Source: a bacterium (GTDB lineage Bacteria > Krumholzibacteriota > Krumholzibacteriia > LZORAL124-64-63). From it: a DNA stretch of 64,000 bases. Of the stretch, positions 40,571 through 49,700 are shown in pieces; position 1 is the stretch's first letter; every line of letters starts with the position of its first letter. The notes below the pieces were generated by a model that worked only from the letters and a program-made list of their open reading frames with translations, was not told the origin of the DNA and did not search any database. Position numbers and translations under genes: made by a program. The stretch is from assembly GCA_016703265.1 (NCBI GenBank), contig JADJCK010000007.1, positions 124,001 through 188,000 of the forward strand, written 5' to 3'.

Positions 40571-41706
40571 CGTCACCGGCCGACGAGCGCTACCGGCGAC
40601 AGGTCGAGTTGCCTGAAGTCGGTGAAGCGGGACAGGCGCGCCTGCGCGCGGCGAGTGCGCTGGTGGTCGGCGCCGGCGGCCTGGGCTGCGCCGTGCTGCC
40701 CTACCTGGTGGCCGCCGGCCTGCGCGAGGTGGTTGTCTGCGACGGCGACGTCGTCGAACCCTCGAACCTGCCGCGACAGGTGTTGTTCGGCGATGCGGAC
40801 GTGGGCCGGCCGAAGGCCGCAGCAGCGGCGGCGCGGCTGTCCGTGCTGAACCGTGAATGCCGGGTGGTGGCGGTGACGTTGCCGCTAGGCGCGGCCAACG
40901 TGCGCGCGCTCGTGGAGGCGGCCGATGTGGTGGTCGATGCGACCGACGATTTCGCCGCGCGCTACCTGCTGCACGACACCTGCTTCGCCGCGCGCCGGCC
41001 GCTCGTGACCGCGGCCGTGCACCATGACGAAGGACAGTTGGCCGTCTTCCGTTTCGACCACGCCGCCGCCGGGCCCTGCTGGCGGTGCCTGTGGCCCGAG
41101 CCCCCGCAGGACGACAGCGGGGGAACCTGTCGCGAGCGCGGCATCCTCGGTCCCGTGCCGGGCGTGCTCGGCACGCTGCAGGCCGACCAGGCCCTGCGTG
41201 CCCTGCTCGAGGCCTCGCCGCTGGCGCAGGGACAATTGGTGCACGTCGATCTCGCGGCCTCCGGCATCTGGCGCACGACCTGGGAGGCGGTGCCCGGTTG
41301 CCCGCTCTGTGGACAGTCCGCGGAGCGGGACGCAGCGGTGGAGGACGGCGGCGGCGGCGAAGCGAACTCAGACCAGGCCGCCGAACAAGCCGAGGAAGTT
41401 GTCTGGGGAGACCTTGCCTCGCCCCGCGGCTGCATCTGGATCGACGCGCGGAGCGATCGGGAACAGGCCCACGATCCGGCGCCCGCCGTGCTCGCGGGAT
41501 TGCCGATCGTGTCGTGGCGCACGTTCGGGGCCGCCGGGCCGCCGACAGGGTTGGCCTGCGTCGTCTTCTGCGCGCACGGCATCCGCTCCCTCGACCTGGT
41601 GCGGCACTGGCGCCGGAACGGCCTGGAATCGGTCAGCAGCCTGCACGGTGGACTGGCAGCGCTGCGTGCGCCCGGGGATCAGCGCAGCCCGCGCACCTGG
41701 GAGTGA
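40567..41706 (+). CDS. moeB: MoeB/ThiF-type sulphur-carrier adenylyltransferase fused to a rhodanese-like domain
   Basis: The protein has 379 residues. The N-terminal E1-like domain has the nucleotide motif GAGGLG (35-40), VCDGDVVEPSNLPRQ, a CxxC pair CWRC with a matching CPLC zinc site, and CRERGILGPVPG including the conserved Cys. The C-terminal 110 residues resemble rhodanese, with a Cys loop CAHGIRS. Such E1-rhodanese fusions adenylate MoaD and pass persulphide sulphur to it. A long acidic, Gly-rich linker (EDGGGGEANSDQAAEQAEE) separates the domains. The start is GTG overlapping moaE. The 3' end overlaps the convergent tag gene by 28 bases. Confidence 0.88.
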   Translation: MTSPADERYRRQVELPEVGEAGQARLRAASALVVGAGGLGCAVLPYLVAAGLREVVVCDGDVVEPSNLPRQVLFGDADVGRPKAAAAAARLSVLNRECRVVAVTLPLGAANVRALVEAADVVVDATDDFAARYLLHDTCFAARRPLVTAAVHHDEGQLAVFRFDHAAAGPCWRCLWPEPPQDDSGGTCRERGILGPVPGVLGTLQADQALRALLEASPLAQGQLVHVDLAASGIWRTTWEAVPGCPLCGQSAERDAAVEDGGGGEANSDQAAEQAEEVVWGDLASPRGCIWIDARSDREQAHDPAPAVLAGLPIVSWRTFGAAGPPTGLACVVFCAHGIRSLDLVRHWRRNGLESVSSLHGGLAALRAPGDQRSPRTWE

Positions 41707-42251
41707 CGGAAGCAGCCGGTCTCGTGGTCGTTGACGAGACCGGCCGCCTGCATGAGCGCATAGCAGATCGTACTGCCGACGAAGGTGAATCCCCGCTGCT
41801 TGAGGTCCCGGCTGAGCGCATCCGATTCGGTGGTGCGCGCCGGGATGTCGGACATCTGGCGCCGCCGCGGCTGCAACGGCTGCCCGCCGATAAAATCCCA
41901 CACGTAGGCGTCGAAACTCCCGAACTCCCCTTGCACGGCAAGGAAGGCCTTCGCGTTGGTGACGGCCGCCGCGACCTTGAGCCGGTTGCGCACGATGCCG
42001 GCGTCGGTCAACAGCGCCGCCTGTTTGCGCGCACCGTAGCGGGCGACCAGCGCCGGATCGAAGCCGTCGTACACTTCGCGATAGCGTTCGCGCTTGCGCA
42101 GGATGGTCGACCAGCTCAGCCCGGCCTGGGCACCCTCGAGGATGAGGAACTCGAACCACCGCTGGTCATCGTGCACGGGCACGCCCCATTCGGTGTCGTG
42201 GTAGGCGATGTCGAGTTCGGAGCCACCGTGCGTCCAGCCGCAGCGCTTCAT
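41679..42251 (-). CDS. tag: DNA-3-methyladenine glycosylase I
   Basis: This 190-residue base-excision repair enzyme removes 3-methyladenine from DNA. The family hallmarks are MKRCGW at the start, DIAYHDTEWGVP, and WFEFLILEGAQAGLSWSTILRKRE with the catalytic-site Glu at residue 39. The zinc-snap residues are Cys4, His18, His176 and Cys180 (HETGC). Length is normal. The start has GGAGAG eight bases upstream. The gene end overlaps the convergent moeB end. Confidence 0.95.
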   Translation of the reverse strand: MKRCGWTHGGSELDIAYHDTEWGVPVHDDQRWFEFLILEGAQAGLSWSTILRKRERYREVYDGFDPALVARYGARKQAALLTDAGIVRNRLKVAAAVTNAKAFLAVQGEFGSFDAYVWDFIGGQPLQPRRRQMSDIPARTTESDALSRDLKQRGFTFVGSTICYALMQAAGLVNDHETGCFRHSQVRGLR

Positions 42252-42432
42252 CGGGATACTCTCCAGTGTTCTTGGGGGAGGGCCAGCCGGCGGTCCAGAA
42301 TAGGTGCGCGCGACCGGGATGACCATCGGCTATTGTAAGCAGTTGTGGAATAGTCTTTTATGGAGTCCATGACCCCGCTGCCGGTCGGCGGTGGCGACGT
42401 GCTCATGATATTACTATTGTGCAAAAAAATGA

Positions 42433-42462
42433 TTGCGATGGGCTTGCTGGATATGTTATTCT
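42433..42462 (+). promoter_or_regulatory. Weak promoter candidate upstream of the small secreted protein
   Basis: TTGCGA (42433-42438) and TATTCT (42457-42462) are 18 bases apart within a markedly AT-rich island (42330-42480, including GCAAAAAAATGATTG). The start codon follows 51 bases later. The whole gap 42252-42512 holds no gene. Confidence 0.3.
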
Positions 42463-42512
42463 GTTGACAGGTTGCCGGTGTCATCGCCGCGCGACAATCA
42501 GGAGGTCGTCCC

Positions 42513-42911
42513 ATGCGTGCCGTCCTGTCACTCCTCGTCCTGGTTTCCTGCACCGTTCCCGCGTTCGCCGCTGATGTGCCGCCCGTCGATTCCCAAGCGC
42601 CCGTGCCGCCGACTGTCGCCCTGCCGGGGCGCGGGAGTGCGCTGCTGCAGCTTTCGCCCATGTATGTCGAGGTCAGCGATACACTCGCAGTGGCCGACGC
42701 GCGGGAGAAGCAGCTGCTGGCCGATCTGGCCGTGGCGACCGACGATGCGACCGCCGAGGCGATCGTCCGGGAACTCGAGTCCTTGCCCCTTGGACGCGTA
42801 TTGAGCATCCTGAGGATCCAGGCGCGTTACGCGCGCCAGGAGAATCGCCCGGATCTCGAGCGCCAGATCAAGTTGCGCATGCTCGAGCTGCAGGGGGCCG
42901 GCCGCATCTAG
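42513..42911 (+). CDS. Small secreted protein, function unknown
   Basis: This 132-residue protein has a clean signal peptide (LSLLVLVSCTVPAFAA). A Pro-rich linker follows, and then an alpha-helical C-terminal half rich in Leu, Arg and Glu (REKQLLADLAVATDDATAEAIVRELESL, LSILRIQARYARQENRPDLERQIKLRML). The helical part could form a coiled coil. No family is recognised. AGGAGG lies seven bases before the ATG. It precedes the STAS gene by 125 bases on the same strand. Confidence 0.7.
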   Translation: MRAVLSLLVLVSCTVPAFAADVPPVDSQAPVPPTVALPGRGSALLQLSPMYVEVSDTLAVADAREKQLLADLAVATDDATAEAIVRELESLPLGRVLSILRIQARYARQENRPDLERQIKLRMLELQGAGRI

Positions 42912-43036
42912 GGGTCCGCATCCGCTGTGGCGGCGGGCCGAAGTGTGGAACCATTGCGCCCGTGCGGCGTAGAAGGCCGGGTTTGTGGTTGGCCGCCCAC
43001 TGCGGCAGGTTCCGGCAAGGTCAAGAGGGAGCGAGC

Positions 43037-43474
43037 ATGACGGCGGCCACGCCTGCGGCGGCGGATATCCTGGTGATGCGGCCCATCCTGAAGATCGCGG
43101 GCGGGCAGATCCAGCTGGCCTGGTGGGACGGACGCGCCGCAGAACGTCCCATCCGTTCCCTCGCCGTCAGCGGCGATCCCGATCATGACTGGCCCGAACT
43201 CTTCGACGAGACAGCCCGCGTGCTCGCCTCCGGTGGACGCCGTTTCATCCTCGACCTCGATCGTGTGCCCTGGATGAACTCGCGCGGACTTGGTCGCCTG
43301 GTGGCGCTCTGGAAGAGCATCGATGAAGGCGGCGGGCGGCTGGTTGTCGTCTGCGGCAACGAGCGCATCCGCAACATCCTGCACATCTCGCAGCTGGAAG
43401 AAGTGCTGAGGCCATGGACGACGATGGCCGAGGCCAGCCTGCAGTTCCCGATGGCTCCCGGCGATTCCCTCTGA
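43037..43474 (+). CDS. STAS-domain anti-sigma-factor antagonist-like protein
   Basis: This 145-residue protein has a STAS fold: PILKIAGGQIQLAWWDG, FILDLDRVPWMNSRGLGRLVALWKSI and GRLVVVCGNERIRNILHISQLEEVL. The segment NSRGLG corresponds to the DS[ST]GLG phosphoacceptor site of SpoIIAA/RsbV; one serine is retained and the next position is Arg, so phosphorylation control may be altered. It would act by binding an anti-sigma factor kinase, but no such partner gene is in the window. The ATG at 43037 has GAGGGAG upstream; the frame is open further upstream without a better start. Confidence 0.82.
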   Translation: MTAATPAAADILVMRPILKIAGGQIQLAWWDGRAAERPIRSLAVSGDPDHDWPELFDETARVLASGGRRFILDLDRVPWMNSRGLGRLVALWKSIDEGGGRLVVVCGNERIRNILHISQLEEVLRPWTTMAEASLQFPMAPGDSL

Positions 43475-43522
43475 TTTCCCGACGCGGCGTGCGCAAACAA
43501 CACGGAATTCGTATATTTTTCC

Positions 43523-43552
43523 TTGCCTTGGGAATCTAACCATATGTATAAT
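43523..43552 (+). promoter_or_regulatory. Candidate promoter for the 2706-aa repeat protein
   Basis: TTGCCT (43523-43528) and a perfect TATAAT (43547-43552) are separated by 18 bases, with TG directly before the -10. They lie in an AT-rich island starting with TTCGTATATTTTTCC. This is the best sigma70-like promoter in the window. The transcript would carry a leader of about 180 bases. Confidence 0.6.
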
Positions 43553-43677
43553 TTTCTGGTGCGCCGTATGCTGGCGTGGTAGGATAATGAACGGCGACGG
43601 AATGCCGGCCGTCGGGGGACGGTCGGTTCACGAGTCGACGCATTCCGATCCAGTCCGGATTCGGGAGCCTGCGAGGG

Positions 43678-43713
43678 CGCCTGCCGGAGGCTCACCCCTG
43701 TGATCGGCAGGCG
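43678..43713 (+). other. Inverted repeat in the long leader of the giant repeat gene
   Basis: CGCCTGCCG (43678-43686) and CGGCAGGCG (43705-43713) form a perfect 9-bp stem with an 18-base loop, ending ten bases before the GGAGGG ribosome-binding site. It could regulate translation. It matches no riboswitch class I know. Confidence 0.45.
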
Positions 43714-43741
43714 GACTCACCCGGAGGGAATAGAGCACGTG

Positions 43742-46700
43742 ATGGATCTTCGCAGCTTCAGGCAGCATCGGACGTCCGCACCGCCCGCATCCGGGTCCTG
43801 GCGGGCCATGCTTGCAATGTGCCTGATCGCCGTCACGGCATCGGGCGCGATGGCGCAGTACCAGGCCGATGATTTCCATGCCTGCGCCCTGGATCCCGCC
43901 TGGACCTTCGTCAACGCGGGTGATGCCGGCGCTGCGGTGGGGATCACCGGCGCCTACACCGACGACGCCCACCTGGCCCTGAGTGTTCCCGGTGGCTCGA
44001 CGCATGAGATCTGGAACACGACCATCGGCGCGCCCCACGTTCTGCAGCCGCTGGCCGCCGGTGACTTCACGGCCGCGGTGAAGTTCGTTTCCGTGTTGCC
44101 CACGAATTTCGGCCAGCAGGGCCTGCTGGTGCGCCAGAGCGACAGCCAGTGGCTGCGCCTGGAGATGTATCGCAACGAGATCGGCCAGTTCCGCGTGGCG
44201 GCGCTGGGCGGCCCGACGACCCTCTTCTTCGACACCCAGATCGTGCCGGTCGGCGCCACGCCGCTGTACCTGCGCGTCTCGCGCGCCGCCGACACCTGGA
44301 CCCTCGAATGGTCGCAGGACGGAACGGTATGGCAGGCGGCCGGCGCCCCGTTCGTCTACGCGTTCCTGCCCGACGGCATCGGCATCTATGCCGGCAACCG
44401 CGGCGCGAACCCGCCCGCGCACACCGTGCACGCCGACTGGTTCGGCGTCGACGGCTCCGGCGACGACATCGAACGCAACACGCTGGCCGTCGACGTGGTC
44501 GGCGGCGGCCAGGTCACGCGCGGTCCGGACCTGGCGAACTACACCTGCGCGCAGGACGTCACGCTGACGGCCGTCGACCAGCTGGGCTGGACCTTCAGCG
44601 GCTGGAGCGGCGGACTTACCGGCTCGGCCAATCCGGCCGTCGTGTCGATGAACGGACCTTCTGCCGTCACCGCCACGTTCAACGCCGTGCCCGTCGATAC
44701 GCTGACGACAACGCTGGCCGGCGGCGGCTCTCTCGTGCTCTCGCCGCCCGGCGGCGTCTACAACCGCGGCACGGTCGTCACGGTGACGGCCGTCGACGGC
44801 CCGGGCTGGGTCTTCTCCGCTTTCTCGGGCGATCTCACGGGAGGCGTCAACCCGCAGACAGTAACGATGAACGGCAACCGCGCGGTGACCGCGACTTTCG
44901 CCGCGGTCGCGCAGCACACGGTTACCACGAACGTGTCTCCCGGCGGCGCCGGCAACATCACCCTGAACCCGGCCGGCGGTACCTACAACGCGGGCACCGT
45001 CGTCACCGTGACGGCCGCGGGCGAGCCGGGCTGGGGCTTCACCGGCTGGATCGGCGACCTGGCGGGTGCCGCGAATCCCGAGACCCTGGTTGTCGACGGC
45101 GACAAGGCCGTCACCGCGACGTTCGCTGTCCTGCCCACGCATGTGCTGACGACGACGGTCAGCGGCAACGGGCAGGTCGTTCGCCAGCCGAACGACCCCG
45201 ACTACCTGTCGGGCTCGTCGGTCGTGCTGACGGCCGTTCCCGATTCCGGCTGGCAGTTCAGCGGCTGGAGCGGCGACCTGGTCGGCAACGCCAACCCCGA
45301 CACGCTGCTGATGAACGCCGACAAGAACGTGCACGCCACGTTCACGGTGATCCCGCCGGTCTTCCTGACGGACGATTTCAACCGCTGCGCGCTGGGCGCC
45401 CCGTGGTCGTTCGTCGACCCGTTCAACGACGGCGGCACGGCGACGCTGGCCGGCGGCTGGTCGGACAACGCGCGCGTGGCCATCTACGTGCCCGGCGGCA
45501 TCGAGCACGAGATCTGGGCCGGGTTCATCGGTGCGCCGCATATCCTGCAGCCGGCCCAGGACGTTGACTTCACCATCGAGGCGAAGTTCGACTCCGACCT
45601 GCCCGGCAACTTCGGGCAGGAAGGCATCCTCATCAAGGAGAGCGAGACGCGCTGGATCCGCGCGGAGATCTTCCGCGACGAGACCAACCGCCTGCGCGTG
45701 GCGGTCGACCGCGGCCCCGCGATCCTGACGCACGACGTCTACATGCCCCTGGGCCTGACCGCCCCGCTGTGGATGCGCGTCACGCGCACCGGCGACACTT
45801 GGGTCCAGTCGTGGTCCTCCGACGGCGTCACCTGGAACGTGGCCGGGGGCCCCTTCAACTACGACATGACCGTCACGGCCGTGGGCCTGTTCGCCGGCAA
45901 CCGCGGTTTCGCGCCGCCGGCGCACACCGTGCTGGTCGACTACGTGCACAACACCGCCGGCACGCCGGCGGCCGAGGATGCGACGCGGGCGCCGCTCGAC
46001 GTCACCCTCGACGGCGGCGGCCTCGTGAACCGGACCCTGGACCTGGCCAGTTACGGGTGCGGCCAGGTCGAGACGCTGACCGCCGTCGACCAGCCGGGCT
46101 GGCGCTTCGATTCCTGGTCGGGCGCCGCCACCGGGTCGCAGAATCCCGTGCAGGTGACCCTGAACGGCGCAGCCGCAGTCACGGCCCACTTCGTGCCGGT
46201 GACCCAGTTCACGCTGGCGGCCTCCGTGGCGGCCGGCAACGGGTCCGTCCAGCTGAGTCCGCCGGGCGGCATCTACAACGAGGGCACGACCGTGGTCGTG
46301 ACGGCCGTGCCGGATACGGACTGGAGTTTCACCGGCTGGAGCGGTGACCTGGCCGGGACCGCCAATCCCGACACCCTGGTGATGTCGGCCGACCGCACCG
46401 TCGCGGCGACCTTCACCGAGATCATCTACGCGTTCGCCTCGGACGACTTCAACGCCTGCACGCTCGACAGCGTCTGGACGTTCGTCAACCCGCGCGGCGA
46501 CGCGGCAACGCAGACACTGGTCGGGTCCTATACGGACGATGCACGGCTCGCGCTGCACGTGCCGAGCGGTGCCATCCACGAACTGTGGAACGGTGCCATC
46601 ACCGCACCGCACCTGATCCAGCCGGCACTCGACGTGGACTTCGGCATCGAGACGAAGTTCGATTCCGCCCTGCCCAATATCGCCCTGGCGCAGGAAGGCA

Positions 46701-49700
46701 TCATCGTCCGCGAGAGCGACGCGATCTGGCTGCGCTTCGAGTTCCTGAGCTTCGGCCCGATGACGCACGTCCTGGCGACGCTGCCGGACGGCGTGACGAT
46801 TCCGGTGAACGTGCAGATCGGGCTCAATGGTTCCTATCGCATGCGCGTGATGCGCACCGGCGACACCTGGAACATGCAGTGGTCCTCCGACGGCGTGACC
46901 TGGAATACGCCGGCGGGCTCGGGATTCACCTATGCCATGAACGTGACGGGCGTCGGCGTCTATGCCGGCAACAACGGCACAAACCCGGCGCACACGGTCC
47001 TGGTCGACTACTTCAAGCACACGGTCGGCCCCTGGGTGGACGAGGACGCCGACCGCGCGCCGCTGGCGATCAACGTGGTCGGCGGCGGCACCGTGAACCT
47101 GGACCCGCCGCTGGCCAGCTACGGCTGCGGCCAGTCGGTGACGCTGACCCCGGTGGCGGCCCGCGGCTGGACCTTCACCGGCTGGTCGGGTGCCCTGGCC
47201 GGGGCGGCCTCGCCGGCCGTGCTCGGCATGTCGGGCCCTGCCGCCGTGACCGCCACGTTCGCGCCCCTGCCGGAGGAGTCGCTGGTCGTCAGCACCACCG
47301 GCGGCGGCGGCACCGTGACGCTGTCCCCGGCCGAAGGTCCGTACTACTACGGCGACCGCGTGGTCCTGACTGCGGTCGACGGCGCCGGCTGGGCCTTCGA
47401 TTCCTGGACCGGTGACCTCACCGGCGCGGCCAACCCCGATACCATCACCGTGCTGGGCGGCATGAACGTGACGGCGAACTTCGTCGCCGTGCCGCAGCAC
47501 ACCGTGATCGTGACCGTGCCCGGCGGCAACGGCACCGTGAGCCTGAGCCCCGCCGGCGGCACCTACAACCAGGGCCGCGCCGTCGTCCTGACCGCGCAGG
47601 GCGCTCTCGGCTACGGGTTGGGCTCCTGGGGCGGCGACCTTGCCGGCTCTGCGAATCCCGACACGATCGTCGTCGATGCCGACAAGAACATCACCGTCAC
47701 GTTCGCGCCGTTGCCGCAGTATGCGCTGACAACGAACATCGTCGGCTCCGGCAGTGTCGCGACAAACCCTGCCGGACCCCTGCACTTCGCGGGCACCGCG
47801 GTCGCGCTGGCGGCGACCCCGGACAGCGGCTGGCAGTTCAGCGGCTGGAGCGGCGACCTGGTCGGCAGTGCGGCCGCGGACACGCTGGTCATGACAGCCC
47901 CGCTGACGGTCACCGCCACGTTCACGCCGCTGCCGCCGGTGTCGCAGTCCGACGATTTCGCGGCCTGCGCGCTGGACCCGATGTGGACCGTGGTCGACCC
48001 GTTCAACGACGGCGCCTCGGCCACGATCGTGAACGCCTACACCGACAGTGCCCGCGTGGCGATCTTCGTGCCGGGCGGCTTCGACCATGAGATCTGGAAC
48101 GGCGTGCTCGGCGCCGCCCACATCCTGCAGCCGGCCTACGACCGCCAGCAGTTCACGGTGGAGGCGAAGTTCGACTCGCGCGTCCCGGCCAATTTCGGCC
48201 AGGAAGGCATCATCGTGAAGCAGGACGACGCGCATTGGGTGCGCGCCGAATTCTTCCGCGACGACTTCAACAACCTGCGCGTGGCCGTGGACCGCGGGCC
48301 GGCGCAGATCACCCATGACATCTACCTGCCGGCAACGGTCACCGAACCGCTGTACATGCGACTGACGCGCGACGGCAGCAACTGGACGCACACCTGGTCC
48401 GAGGACGGCGTCAACTGGACGCAGGCCGGCCCGACGTTCCCGTACACCATGACGGTCAACGAAGTGGGCCTGTTCGCCGGCAACCGCGGCCTGGTGCCGC
48501 CCGCGCACACGGTGGAAGTGGACTACTTCCACAACGGCGCCGGCGCCCCGGCGGCCGAGGATTCGCTGCGCAACCGCCTTGAAGTCACCGTGGCCGGCGG
48601 CGGCCTGGTGCAGCGCACGCTGGACAAGGTCGACTACCTGTGCGGCGATATGGAAACCCTGACGGCCGTGGACCAGCCGGGCTGGGCGTTCAGCGCCTGG
48701 TCGGGCGCAGTGACCGGCAGCCAGAATCCTGTGGTCGTGGCCATGAACGGCCCGCTCGCGGTGACGGCCACCTTCGTGGCCGTGCCCCAGTACACGCTCG
48801 ATGCGACCGTGGCCGCCGGCAACGGCGCCGTGGTGCTCTCGCCGCCCGGCGGTACCTATAACGCGGGCACCGTGGTGACCGTCAGCGCCGTCGCGGACCT
48901 CGGCTGGGCCCTGCAGTCGTGGGCCGGCGACCTGACCGGCGACACCAATCCGCAGCAGGTCACGATGGCCGGCAACCGTGCCGTCTCGGCGACCTTCGGC
49001 GTGCTCGACGAACACACGTTGACGGTGGCCACGTTCGGCCACGGCAGTGTCACGTCCGACCCCGCCGGCGGGACCTATTACCACGGCACCTCGGTCGCCC
49101 TGACGGCCGTGCCCGATCCGGGCTGGGTCTTCGGCGGCTGGTCGGGCGCGCTCAGTGGCCAGGCCAATCCCGACACCGTTCTGATCAACGGCGACAAGTC
49201 GGTGACGGCCACGTTCCTCGAGGTCCTTACCGTGGCCGACGCGGACGACTTCAACGGCTGCGCCCTGGATCCCCGGTGGACCGTGGTCGACCCCTTCAAT
49301 GACGGCGGCGTTGCTGCGGTCATCAATGCCTACAGCGACAGCGCCCGCGTGGCGATCAGCGTGCCAGGCGGCGACGAGCACGAGATCTGGAACGGCTTCA
49401 TCGGCGCCACGCACATCCTGCAGACCGCCGAGAACACCGACTTCGTGCTCGAGGTGAAGTTCGACTCGTTGCCGCCCTCTGGTTACGGGCAGCAGGGCAT
49501 CCTGGTGAAGCAGGACCAGGCGATGTGGGTGCGTTCGGAAGTGTACCGCAATGATCTCGGCGCGCTGCGCATCGCCCTCGAGACGGGTCCCGCGCAGGTG
49601 CGGCACGATCTCGCCCTGCCTGGTGGCCTGCAGGCGCCGTTCACCATGCGCCTGACCCGCAGTGGCAGTGTATTCATGCAGTCCTGGTCGGCCGACGGCG

